The position numbers and the translations under genes were made by a program. A model generated the notes under the pieces. The model was given only the letters and a program-made list of their open reading frames with translations. It had not been told where the DNA came from and did no database searches. This document shows, piece after piece, positions 33,667 through 42,484 of a DNA stretch of 64,000 bases. Source of the DNA: Planococcus halocryophilus. Lineage in GTDB: Bacteria; Bacillota; Bacilli; Bacillales_A; Planococcaceae. The stretch is from positions 2,638,001 to 2,702,000 of the forward strand of contig NZ_CP016537.2 in NCBI RefSeq assembly GCF_001687585.2, given 5' to 3'. Numbering within the stretch: position 1 is the stretch's first letter; each line of letters opens with the position of its first letter.

Positions 33667-34821
33667 TCACTGATTCACAATACCCTCTATCTGATAATCT
33701 CCGTACTCATCAATCACAACTGTGTATATTCCCTCGTGCGAAATGGTAGACGACTTGTCGCTCGCTTTGTCGTGATACGTAAACTCCGCTTCTGCTTCGA
33801 CCAATGCGCTGTCGCCTTCGATTTCGATAGCGGTGATAGTCGGCTCGACAATGTCGTAAATACGATTCGGTTCACTGTATTCTTCAATTAGCCCGGTCGC
33901 TTGTTGTTCGGCGTCACTGCCTGGGAAAATGTAAGACAAGTAAAAGCTCGATTCGCTATCGTTCAGCGAATACGGCAATAGCTCGTAATACGATGAGATA
34001 AAGCTTTCGAGTAGATCGTCGGCGAAGTACGCATCTTTGACGTCTTGTAGGACAATTTCCTGCTCTTCGGGTGCGATTGGGTTGTTGATCCATTCTGTTA
34101 ACTGATCCCATACGGTGTAGATTGGGATCGCGTAGCCGGATTCTGGGTTTTCTTCGATAATGATGGAGTTGATGCCCAGTATTTTTCCGGTGTCGGCTGC
34201 GATTAATGGTCCCCCACTCGAACCTTGTGCAATTTCTGCGCTCATTTCGTATAGATTGGTGTATTCAAATTGATCGGAGAAATCAAGGTCGGTATCGGTG
34301 ACTTCGCCTGTCGTAGCCGTGTTGCTTTGGTCGTTCGGACTGCCGATGGCGACGACGGGTGTGCCAATATCGACGGGTTCCATTTCAATTTCGAGTGGTT
34401 CTTTTCCCGCTAGTTCGTCGACGCGGACGATGGCCAAATCTTGTGTTTCAGACTTGCCGATAATGTTGCCGTTAAATTCCTGACCGTCACTGTTTTTGAC
34501 GGTGATGTACGAGGCGTCCAACACTACGTGGCCATTAGTTAATATGTCTCCTTGGTTGTTGATGAGAAAGCCTGATCCTTGTTCGAGGTCGGTGTACAGC
34601 GTGTAGACATGTGTTTTGGCATTAGCAATCATTGATGCGAGTTCGGTTTCCGCTTCTGGGGTGTTACTTTCGGTTTGTTGCTGAGCGGATAAGGATGGCT
34701 CTGGTAAATCTGGTTTCATCATTACATAAATGCCCAATGCCATTACGAGTACCAGCGCTACTGATAAAGCGGCGATGATTTGATTGGTTTTTTTGATTTC
34801 TTTAGATGTTTTTCGTGTCAT
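33667..34821 (-). CDS. membrane-anchored trypsin-like serine protease (HtrA-like, no PDZ)
   Basis: A 384-residue protein. A basic N-terminus and one helix (about 14-34) are followed by an acidic linker, then a chymotrypsin-fold domain at about 65-240. The triad is complete: TNGHVVLD (His, about 96), QDLAIVRVD (Asp, about 127) and AQGSSGGPLI (Ser, about 198). HtrA-type PDZ domains are absent; instead about 130 residues (EEQEIVLQDVKDAYFADDLL onward) form an alpha-beta domain ending VVIDEYGDYQIEGIVNQ that resembles NTF2-like extracellular domains. It is the last gene of the block between the mirror repeats. Substrates are unknown. Confidence 0.8.
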   Translation of the reverse strand: MTRKTSKEIKKTNQIIAALSVALVLVMALGIYVMMKPDLPEPSLSAQQQTESNTPEAETELASMIANAKTHVYTLYTDLEQGSGFLINNQGDILTNGHVVLDASYITVKNSDGQEFNGNIIGKSETQDLAIVRVDELAGKEPLEIEMEPVDIGTPVVAIGSPNDQSNTATTGEVTDTDLDFSDQFEYTNLYEMSAEIAQGSSGGPLIAADTGKILGINSIIIEENPESGYAIPIYTVWDQLTEWINNPIAPEEQEIVLQDVKDAYFADDLLESFISSYYELLPYSLNDSESSFYLSYIFPGSDAEQQATGLIEEYSEPNRIYDIVEPTITAIEIEGDSALVEAEAEFTYHDKASDKSSTISHEGIYTVVIDEYGDYQIEGIVNQ

Positions 34822-34907
34822 TTCAAATCAGCTCACTTTTTTCGTTGTTGATTTTATTATAGACGGTTTGTGTGGGCAATGGTTCGATTTATTTCGCTGG
34901 TCTGTTG

Positions 34908-35939
34908 TTAATCGTAAAACAAGTCATCAATCAGTTCTTGGGTTGAGGCATAGTTTTGACGTTCATCAAGTGAAAAGTTCATCCCTCGCCCTTCTGCATC
35001 TCGCATTGATAAATTAACGGTTGTTAACGGCGGCTCGATGTTGTCAAAAAAAGCAAAGATGGCGTCAAAATCCGCCGCTAAATTAGGGTTTTGTTTGCTG
35101 AGTTGACCTGACTCAAAAAAAAGATAGGCGTATAGATCCGTGCAATTTCCTTGTTTATCGACCGCATTGCAATAAAGCCATTTTTCTTCTTCGCTATCGA
35201 GACGAAATTCAAAGTGTTCTGTTTGTGCTTGAGTAGCTGCGTCTTCCAATTCGTCTTGCATCTGTTGGCTTATCGTTACTAAGTCGCCTCGTCTTGTGTT
35301 CTCAATATACGCTCTGATTTCTGCTAAACTTCGATTATCGCCTATTTCACGGAAGTCTAGTGGAATTCCATATTTCCGGTTTTTATCCACAATATAAATA
35401 ATATGAACATCGATCTTGTGTTTTTCTTGGAAATCGACAAGTTTTTTCGCTTGCTCGATCTCAGACTGCTCAATGGTGCTAAGGTCGCTTTTTGTTTCGA
35501 GTGCTACCCAACGACGTGCGTCTTGTGTCCGTAGGTCTTTAATAACATGATCGACAAATATTCCATCAGAAGGCCTCGTATACCCGAGCTGTTCTAACTC
35601 AGGCAATAGCTCTTCCATTTGTTTTTTTAATTGAACATATGCCAATTGCATTTTGTAATCATCGCGGTAAATCGTAGCGTATTTTTCAATGTCTCTAGTA
35701 ACGGTAAAAATGACATCCTTTTGTTCTTTAAAAGCCATTTGATAGCTATGTCCTTCTGTCATACTGGGATTTGTTTCGCTAATAATATCAACGTCCATGC
35801 CATATTTTTCTTCAATAAACTCTTTAGTATCATTGTCTTCCACGTAATCATCCATCATATAATTAACGACCCACCACACAATGACGCCACCTATTAAGAC
35901 AACAGGGATTGCGAGTACAAGCAGGAGATTCTTATTCAT
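34908..35939 (-). CDS. membrane-anchored protein of unknown function, paralogue 1 (long)
   Basis: A 343-residue protein with one N-terminal helix (about 4-28) and an extracytoplasmic domain. The core TKEFIEEKYGMDVDII, EGHSYQMAFKEQKDVIFTVT, YATIYRDDYKMQLA and ELEQLGYTRPSDG is shared with the next two genes upstream. Unlike them it has about 130 extra C-terminal residues (from QQMQDELEDAATQAQTEHFE) with EKWLYCNAVDKQGNCTDLY, containing two Cys that could pair. I recognise no family. AAGGAGTG lies well placed before the ATG. Part of a gene row with the two paralogues and two proteases. Confidence 0.7.
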   Translation of the reverse strand: MNKNLLLVLAIPVVLIGGVIVWWVVNYMMDDYVEDNDTKEFIEEKYGMDVDIISETNPSMTEGHSYQMAFKEQKDVIFTVTRDIEKYATIYRDDYKMQLAYVQLKKQMEELLPELEQLGYTRPSDGIFVDHVIKDLRTQDARRWVALETKSDLSTIEQSEIEQAKKLVDFQEKHKIDVHIIYIVDKNRKYGIPLDFREIGDNRSLAEIRAYIENTRRGDLVTISQQMQDELEDAATQAQTEHFEFRLDSEEEKWLYCNAVDKQGNCTDLYAYLFFESGQLSKQNPNLAADFDAIFAFFDNIEPPLTTVNLSMRDAEGRGMNFSLDERQNYASTQELIDDLFYD

Positions 35940-35995
35940 CCAGTTTCACTCCTTTTTATCCTATTATACCCATTAGAAAAGCAGGTTGTTCGAGT

Positions 35996-36643
35996 TTACT
36001 GGCCCCTGATGTACGTATCAACTTCCGCTAAACTTCGATTGTCGCCTAATTCGCGAAGGTCTATCAAAATTCCGTGTATGCCATCTTTATCGGTGATAAA
36101 AAACTTTTGGAAATCCAGATTGTGTTTTTCTTGAAGATCAAGAAATTTTTTCACTGTTTCAATTTCGGACGTTTCAATGGTGTCTAGTTGGCTATCTGTT
36201 TCTAGAATCACCCATCGAACTGAGTCTTGTGTTCGGAAGTCTTTTACAACGTGGTCGACGAAATCGCCATTCGCTGGTTTTGTATATCCGAGCTCTTCTA
36301 ATTCAGGCAATAGTTCTTCCATTTGTTCTTTTAATTCATAAAATGCCAATTGCATTTTGTAATCATCTCGGTAAATGGTAGCGTAATTTTCGGTATCTAC
36401 CGTGACCGTAAAAACAACATCTTTTTGTTCTTCAAAAGCCATTTGGTAACTATGCCCCTCTGTCATACTGGCATTTGTTTCACTAATAATATCAACTTCC
36501 ATGTCATACTTTTCTTCAATAAATTCTTTTATCTTATGGTCTTCTATTTTATCATCAATTATCCGATTAACGAGCCACCACATTACGACTCCACTGATTA
36601 ATATAAAAGGTATCATCATGACGATTAGGAAATTCTTTTTCAC
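35996..36643 (-). CDS. membrane-anchored protein of unknown function, paralogue 2
   Basis: A 215-residue protein, closely similar to the first two-thirds of paralogue 1: helix at 4-27, then IKEFIEEKYDMEVDII, EGHSYQMAFEEQKDVVFTVT, YATIYRDDYKMQLA, ELEELGYTKPANG, and ending LRELGDNRSLAEVDTYIRGQ at the point where paralogue 1 continues. The start is GTG with AAAGGGGTG upstream. The high identity suggests recent tandem duplication. Function unknown. Confidence 0.7.
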   Translation of the reverse strand: MKKNFLIVMMIPFILISGVVMWWLVNRIIDDKIEDHKIKEFIEEKYDMEVDIISETNASMTEGHSYQMAFEEQKDVVFTVTVDTENYATIYRDDYKMQLAFYELKEQMEELLPELEELGYTKPANGDFVDHVVKDFRTQDSVRWVILETDSQLDTIETSEIETVKKFLDLQEKHNLDFQKFFITDKDGIHGILIDLRELGDNRSLAEVDTYIRGQ

Positions 36644-36699
36644 CCAGTATCACCCCTTTTTAGCCTAATATCCCTATTAGAAAAATAGATTATTTGAGT

Positions 36700-37368
36700 T
36701 TACCGGCTCCTGATATATGCTTCTATTTCTTCGTCGCTTTGAACATCCTCTATTTCCTGCAAGTCTAAAACAATTTGTGACCGATCCCAGCGGTTGTATA
36801 ATTTAATTTTCTGAACATCGATATCGTGATTTCCCACAAGATTCAACACCGCAATTATGGATTCGATTTCGGATTTTTCAATGGTTTCGTAACTCGTTTC
36901 GGTTTCTAGCGTTAGCCAGCGAATGCGTTTCTCGTTTTTTATATTTTCCAAACCAGTTTGTACAAGCAAACCACTTAACGGTTTTTTAAATCCAATCTCT
37001 TCTATTTGTGGCAAGATTTTTTCTGCTTGTTCTTTTGCTTCATGCTCTGCCAACATAATTTCGTAATCATCATGGTAAACGGTGGCGTAATCTACGGTTT
37101 CGAATGTGACTGTGAAGACCACATCTTCTTGTTCTTTAAAAGCCATTCTATAACTTTTGCCATCCACAAAGTTGTCAGGTGTAATATTTATAAAGATAGC
37201 GTCCATACCATATTTTTCTTCGATAAAGGCTTTCGCTATCTCGTCTTCAGTTCGGGAGTCCTCAACTTTATCGAAAACAAACATCCCCACGTACCAAAGT
37301 ATGATTAGCGTTCCTACACCAATCGCTAACACACATGCCGCTAAGATTCCTAGGAGTATCTTTTTCAT
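36700..37368 (-). CDS. membrane-anchored protein of unknown function, paralogue 3
   Basis: A 222-residue, more diverged member of the same set: helix at about 5-32, AKAFIEEKYGMDAIFI, DGKSYRMAFKEQEDVVFTVT, YATVYHDDYEIMLA and EEIGFKKPLSG. The C-terminal part ends in EIEDVQSDEEIEAYIRSR, aligned with the end of paralogue 2. AAAGGGGGG precedes the ATG. All three lie on the minus strand, 57 and 56 bases apart, between the Vpr-like gene and the trypsin-like gene; the equal spacing supports duplication. Confidence 0.7.
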   Translation of the reverse strand: MKKILLGILAACVLAIGVGTLIILWYVGMFVFDKVEDSRTEDEIAKAFIEEKYGMDAIFINITPDNFVDGKSYRMAFKEQEDVVFTVTFETVDYATVYHDDYEIMLAEHEAKEQAEKILPQIEEIGFKKPLSGLLVQTGLENIKNEKRIRWLTLETETSYETIEKSEIESIIAVLNLVGNHDIDVQKIKLYNRWDRSQIVLDLQEIEDVQSDEEIEAYIRSR

Positions 37369-37411
37369 TTTTGGAGCCCCCCTTTTGACCTATTATAACC
37401 TAAAACAAAAA

Positions 37412-37445
37412 GAAATAGCTGAGACAACTTCGTCTCAGCTATTTC
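37412..37445 (-). terminator. intrinsic terminator of Vpr-like protease 1
   Basis: GAAATAGCTGAGAC and GTCTCAGCTATTTC form a perfect 14-bp stem with a 6-base loop and, on the minus strand, CTTTTTGTTTT follows. It lies 4 bases past the stop codon and separates the protease from the paralogue row. Confidence 0.85.
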
Positions 37446-37449
37446 GGCA

Positions 37450-40400
37450 TTATTTTGTAATTGTAAAGTTTTCTTCTGTCACGTTGCCTGCTGCATCGAT
37501 TACTTTTAAGGTAAATTCGTTTTCACCTGAACTCTCCACTGGAACATCGATTGTAATGTCTTCCTCAAAGCTATTTTCTCCGTAAGGCTCGCTCATGGCG
37601 TGGCTATATACTTCACTATCGATTAAATACACTTTGATTTGGTCCATATTGTCGGTCACATTAAACCTTACTTCCGTACTGTTCTGGTCAGCTTCTACTG
37701 TTTCTGGAACATCCACTAGTTCGATTTCTACAGGTTTTGTATCGATTAACACTTGGCTGCGCACTTCTAGTTCGTTGCCCGCTTCGTCAATTGCTTTCGC
37801 AAAAATATCGTTACGGCCGTCATCGAGTGTTAAAACGTGTTGGAAAAACAGACCGTCAAAACGCTTCGCTTTTTCGCCGTTTACTGTAACCGACACGATG
37901 CGCGAGCTGTCTTCTACACTGCCAAACACCTCGACACGTTTTGTACCTAGCACTTCAAAAAGTCCAGGTGCTAGAATAGAAACTGCCGGTTTTTCTGTAT
38001 CGGCAACAGCTCCTGTTAAGAACACCGTGGTTTTATTGCCAGCTGTGTCATGGAAAACCGCTGTTAGTCGATCGCCTTTATTGATCGTAACTGGCAGTTT
38101 GTAGCTGGTGGTTTTCGGCGCTAGCGATTCGTCTTCAAAGGTATCGAGATCTTCAGTAAGTTCGACGCCGTTGTGGAACACTTCCCAGCGGTCCGCTCCG
38201 CCGCCACCTGTGTTATCGGTAAAACTAGTGACGTTCACGGTATTGGTTGATCCGTTGAGCGTCGCAGTTGCAGTTGGTGCGACTGTGTCAACAAGAATTG
38301 GCATTGTTAAGGTTTGCCATTCAGCATCTGGATAATCAATGACCGCACGCATTTCGATTTGATAGCTGCCGTCTTTGACGGGTTTGCCGAGCACTTCCCC
38401 GTTCCATTCGTTGATGAAATCGTAATAATACGAAAAGTATTCAGCGAAGTTTTTCACTAAATTCTTTTCCGTTTGCAAGGTCCGCAGTTTTTTGCCATTC
38501 GCGTCGAGTACATTGACTTCTAATTGCTTGGCATTTCGCAAGAGCGAGAACACCGGAATAATCGATTCCCGGCTGCCATCACCATTTGGTGAAAAAGCAA
38601 AACCTTCTGGCACAAAGCCTTGTTGATGGCTGCCCCCATTTATAATTTGTCCGTTTTCGTCGGTCAAGAACGTGGTTGCGTAAAACGTATCGGGATTCCA
38701 CGCGACATCATCAAAAACATGCGCGTCGTCCCACCCACCGTTAAAACCGAAATACGGTACGGTAAGCGGCGTGTTGCCAGTCACTTCTTCGTTGGCATCG
38801 GTTAATGTAATAAATCCATCAATAAAGTACCCGTTCGTAAACGCCGCAAATTCTGGACGTCCGCGTAAAGTCGAGATATCGATTGTCACACTGATTTCCT
38901 CTATGCCGTTTGCTGGCACTGTAACGGTATCGGGTAGAGTGATATTGACGAGATCTGTCACAACGTTCGAGCCGGCACGATTTGGATCGGTAATATCAAT
39001 TTTCCGATCCGGGTGTTTAATTGTGTAATCGGTTTGTACGCTGACTGCAACTTTATACGTCGCATCCGTATCCGAGAAATTCTCAGCTTGTAGCGTCATC
39101 GTAATAGAATTGTCTTTAATTTCTTTTAACGCGACTTTAGCGTCACCGGTATTTTCGTCCGTCACCATCACATCGGTCGATAGTGCGTCATGCAACTGCA
39201 TGAGACCCGCTCCTTGACGACGCGGCGACACATATTGCCCGGGAATGAGTTCCACGGGATTGGCCGTGTTCATCAATAAGTTTTTCGCAAACTCGACGCG
39301 GTCCCGACCTTCTAGTCCCAGCTCTTCAATGCGCTGGAAGACAAGTGCTGTTCCGCCTGCTACATGCGGTGCCGCCATAGAAGTTCCACTCATTAAGCCG
39401 TATTCATTGGCGTTAAGTGTGGAGAAAATATTACCTCCTGGTGCGGTAATTTCTGGTTTAAAATCCAAATTGGGTGTTGGTCCCCAAGAGGTAAATTCAC
39501 TCATTTTGCCGGCATTTGGATTGGGTGTTTCCAGTTGTTGGCCGTCAAAAGCAACGGTAACTTCTTTTCCTGCATCCAACTCTGCTTTCATCGCCAATCC
39601 ATCTTTTTGCAGTGTCGACAAAAACGGAATTTGGATATACGGATCATATTCCATATTGACGGGTCCTGTCGTGTTGTTGTAAATAATGACACCCGCAGCA
39701 CCCATTGATTCTGCCAAAAAGGCTTTTTCTGAAAACGGAATAATGCCTCGTTCAATTAAAGCAAATTTGCCAGTTACATCTTTTCCATCAAAATCTTCTA
39801 GTTGTCCAAGACCTACTTCGACAACAGGGTACGATTCTTTAGGTAACGTTGTCGGATCGATGTCATTTGCGGCTATATAGAGTGCTCGACCGGTTTGGAC
39901 ACCGTCTACTTGATACGTAAAACTTTCTGTCGTGATTACACTATTTTCAAAAGATGCGACACCTAACGAGTCCATCGCGATTCCCGGTGTGCCGATTAAC
40001 CCGTAATCTTGATTTTTCGCAAACGGTGATTGGAATCCTGATCCCAACATGTCTTCATTACCAGCAGATATGGCAACCAGTATGCCGTTATTTGTCGCGC
40101 GTTCAACTGCTTGCTGCTCTGGACTTGATGTATCCACAAAGCCAGCCGTTGCGCCGAGTGACATATTGATGACGTCTGCGCCTAGTTTAATGGCGTCATC
40201 GATTGCTTTAATGTAAATATCTCCAAAAGTCGTCGGATACATGGCGTCATTGCCGAATACTTTCAGCGCTAGCAATTGCGCTTCTGGAGCAACTCCTTTA
40301 ATGCCGCCATTTTCTTCATCGCCATTGGCCGCGATTGTTCCCGATACGTGCATACCGTGCATCGATGCCGTTGGGGCTACGTCCCGGATTTCCGAATTGG

Positions 40401-41103
40401 CATCCATATAGTTATAGCCAAATGGCACTTTGTCTGTAAAAAATGCCCCTTCTTCAATGCTGTGATCTGAAACAAACTCTTCGACTTCCGCCTGTGTTAA
40501 TGCAGCCGTTTCGTTATCGCTCAATATCATATCTCGGTGACTCGGGTCGATTCCCGTATCAATCACCCCGACAATCATGCCTTCTCCTTTAAAGCCATAA
40601 TCGCGCCAAGCTTGTTGCGCTTGCACGAGCTCTTTTGAATGTTTCATGAGCGGCTCTACTTCTGGCCGTTCGTATTCGGTTGCCTCATAAACCGCCTTCA
40701 CATTCGGCAGCTTCTCGATTTCTGCGACTTGTCCCGCTTCAACTTCTGCAGAAAAGCCATTAAACACTGCCGTAAACGTTTCGAGATAATCGATTTTCGG
40801 TGCTACTTTAACAATCGCCATTTGCGCAGCTTCTTGCTTTACTAGCGCTGCTGCTTCAATTTGCTCTTTTTGACGCTCTGGCAATTCTTTATACAGAATA
40901 CCTTTCGTCGTCGCCGCTTCAATGGTCGGCTCTTCTTGTAACTCAATAATGATACGCACCTTTTCTTTTGGCGATTGTGGCTTCAACATCGCTTTTGTCA
41001 AATTAACTTCAGGACTTGGTGCTTCTGACAGCACTTGGCTCCCAAAAGCGACAAAGCTACTCCACACCAATACCAAACATACCAATACACGCGTTTTCCC
41101 CAT
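37450..41103 (-). CDS. Vpr-like secreted subtilase 1 (S8 family), no SLH domains
   Basis: A 1217-residue exported serine protease. Signal peptide (about 1-26), I9-type propeptide (about 47-145), S8 catalytic domain with Asp in VIDTGIDPSH (about 182), His in HGMHVSGT (about 249) and Ser in SGTSMAAPH (about 575). A PA insert precedes the Ser block (GAAGVIIYNNT). Fn3-like and Ig-like repeats with PVLVDT..P segments fill the C-terminus. It ends at VTEENFTITK, exactly where its paralogue at 42485 continues into three SLH domains. It probably degrades extracellular protein and is released rather than wall-bound. The ATG follows AGAGGAGG. It is the first gene inside the right mirror block. Confidence 0.92.
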   Translation of the reverse strand: MGKTRVLVCLVLVWSSFVAFGSQVLSEAPSPEVNLTKAMLKPQSPKEKVRIIIELQEEPTIEAATTKGILYKELPERQKEQIEAAALVKQEAAQMAIVKVAPKIDYLETFTAVFNGFSAEVEAGQVAEIEKLPNVKAVYEATEYERPEVEPLMKHSKELVQAQQAWRDYGFKGEGMIVGVIDTGIDPSHRDMILSDNETAALTQAEVEEFVSDHSIEEGAFFTDKVPFGYNYMDANSEIRDVAPTASMHGMHVSGTIAANGDEENGGIKGVAPEAQLLALKVFGNDAMYPTTFGDIYIKAIDDAIKLGADVINMSLGATAGFVDTSSPEQQAVERATNNGILVAISAGNEDMLGSGFQSPFAKNQDYGLIGTPGIAMDSLGVASFENSVITTESFTYQVDGVQTGRALYIAANDIDPTTLPKESYPVVEVGLGQLEDFDGKDVTGKFALIERGIIPFSEKAFLAESMGAAGVIIYNNTTGPVNMEYDPYIQIPFLSTLQKDGLAMKAELDAGKEVTVAFDGQQLETPNPNAGKMSEFTSWGPTPNLDFKPEITAPGGNIFSTLNANEYGLMSGTSMAAPHVAGGTALVFQRIEELGLEGRDRVEFAKNLLMNTANPVELIPGQYVSPRRQGAGLMQLHDALSTDVMVTDENTGDAKVALKEIKDNSITMTLQAENFSDTDATYKVAVSVQTDYTIKHPDRKIDITDPNRAGSNVVTDLVNITLPDTVTVPANGIEEISVTIDISTLRGRPEFAAFTNGYFIDGFITLTDANEEVTGNTPLTVPYFGFNGGWDDAHVFDDVAWNPDTFYATTFLTDENGQIINGGSHQQGFVPEGFAFSPNGDGSRESIIPVFSLLRNAKQLEVNVLDANGKKLRTLQTEKNLVKNFAEYFSYYYDFINEWNGEVLGKPVKDGSYQIEMRAVIDYPDAEWQTLTMPILVDTVAPTATATLNGSTNTVNVTSFTDNTGGGGADRWEVFHNGVELTEDLDTFEDESLAPKTTSYKLPVTINKGDRLTAVFHDTAGNKTTVFLTGAVADTEKPAVSILAPGLFEVLGTKRVEVFGSVEDSSRIVSVTVNGEKAKRFDGLFFQHVLTLDDGRNDIFAKAIDEAGNELEVRSQVLIDTKPVEIELVDVPETVEADQNSTEVRFNVTDNMDQIKVYLIDSEVYSHAMSEPYGENSFEEDITIDVPVESSGENEFTLKVIDAAGNVTEENFTITK

Positions 41104-41300
41104 ACGTGTTCCTCCTCTTAAACGAATATTATCTTAATTATCAAATAATTAAATCAACTTCATTTTTCCAGTAAAACGACCAAAAGTCCATGGTTCCAAA
41201 GCTATCTTATTTGTGGGATTTCGGGAGGGTTTTTGGGTATTTGGATTATTTGGGATACTGGTTATTTCCTTTTTTTAGGTAATTTAAATAGGTTGATAAT

Positions 41301-41876
41301 AGTCGCCTTCGGCCGCTTTGGGCATGGCTTTCGCAAGAAGCCGAGAAGTGCATTCGTCTTCTCGCTTCGTCTAGCCCTTGGCGCTCCTCGGCTGGGTAGT
41401 TGGTTGATATAGATAGAGCTACTTTTTTTGATTAGTAGCTAGTGTGAAGTTCTAATAGTCGCCTTCGGCCGCTTTGGGCATGGCTCCCGCGATAAGCCGA
41501 GAAGATCACTCGTCTTACCGCTTCGCCTAGCCCGTGGACGCTCCTTGGCTAGGTTCAGATGATATAGCTGATGAATATACTTTTTATATGGGAGGAGTGA
41601 GTGCAGGTTCTAGAGTCGCCTTCGTTCGCTTTGGGCATGACTCCCGCGATAAGCCGAGAAGATCACTCGTCTTACCGCTTCGTCTAGCCCTTGGCGCTCC
41701 TCGGCTAGGTTCGGATGATATAGCTGATGAATATACTTTTTATATGGGAGGAGTGAGTGCAGGTTCTAGAGTCGCCTTCGTTCGCTTTGGGCATGACTTT
41801 CGCAAGAAGCCGAGAAGTGCACTCGTCTTCTTGCTTCGTCTAGCCCTTGGCGCTCCTCGGCTGGGTAGGTGGTTGA
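41301..41876 (-). repeat. R2 array right (four full copies)
   Basis: Copies begin near 41301, 41457, 41614 and 41770, a period of about 156-157 bases. The last two spacers are almost identical (GATGATATAGCTGATGAATA, then GGAGGAGTGAGTGCAGG). Hairpin stems are GCAAGAAG/CTTCTTGC in the copy at 41770 and GCGATAAG/CTTACCGC (one mismatch) in the two middle copies. Confidence 0.85.
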
Positions 41877-41913
41877 TAGAGTATGGGCAAAATGCGGCAG
41901 CTATTATTTTAGG

Positions 41914-42260
41914 CTGTTCGCCACGCGAACAGTTTTCAATCAGTTTTTTGAACTTGGGGTAAAACAAATGTAGATTCTGAAAAAGTGATGAATTGGTTGA
42001 GAATTTTTGAGTTCATGTAAAGAGCTGAAAAAGTCGGGTAAAGACGTCAAAAGTTCATGTAAAACGTGAAAAATTTCGTGTAAGAGGACTGCATTCATGT
42101 AAGGCGGTCGAAAAGTCATGTAAACAGCTGAAAAGTTCAGGTAAGAGGTTAAAAAATTCATGTAACAGCTAAAAAAATTCATCTAAAAACTCTCAAACCC
42201 AACCCATAAAAACGATCCGCTATGCTCCTCTAAAATGCCAGCGTTTCGCATGCGAAACGC
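41914..42260 (-). repeat. 21-bp satellite module B with end palindromes P2 and P1
   Basis: P2 at 41914-41932 (CTGTTCGC-CAC-GCGAACAG), about ten units of the 21-bp repeat read here as AAAAGTTCATGTAA, and P1 at 42241-42260 (GCGTTTCGCATGCGAAACGC). It is nearly the same length as module A (347 against 345 bp) and has the same unit order on the opposite strand. Confidence 0.85.
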
Positions 42261-42411
42261 GATAGTACAAATAGCTACGTACCAATTCCTAATATGGATA
42301 TAAAAGTTATCATGGCATTCTAACTCTATACCATGCGAAGAAACCTAAGAAAGAGCGAAAGATGGTGAAAGCCCGCGGCAACTGTAGCGATTTCTTATAC
42401 AACAAAAAAAA

Positions 42412-42437
42412 CAAGCAATCAAAAATCTGATTGCTTG
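42412..42437 (-). terminator. intrinsic terminator of Vpr-like protease 2
   Basis: CAAGCAATCA and TGATTGCTTG form a perfect 10-bp stem with a 6-base loop, and a T-rich run follows on the minus strand. It is 47 bases beyond the stop codon. Confidence 0.75.
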
Positions 42438-42484
42438 CCTGATTTATTTACAGAAGAATTTTTACGTTTCTTCTATAGAATAGC

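Larger units (their letters stand above)
41301..42396 (-). repeat. right mirror block: R2 array, 21-bp module B, R3 fragment
   Basis: About 1.1 kb, in opposite orientation to 32504-33592 and with the same components in mirror order: four R2 copies (41301-41876), P2, 21-bp array, P1 and the R3-like fragment (42338-42396, AAGAAAGAGCGAAAGATGG and GTAGCGATTTCTTA). It occupies the gap between the two Vpr-like genes. Open frames here (for example 41534-41962) follow the repeats and are not genes. Confidence 0.85.

Noticed and set aside
41534..41962. 142-codon ORF with internal duplication
   Set aside because: It translates two R2 copies and their spacers. The duplication is at DNA level and the frame is lost in the other R2 copies.
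32504..42396. Composite transposon
   Set aside because: The mirror blocks contain no transposase gene and no clear target duplication was found at their outer ends.
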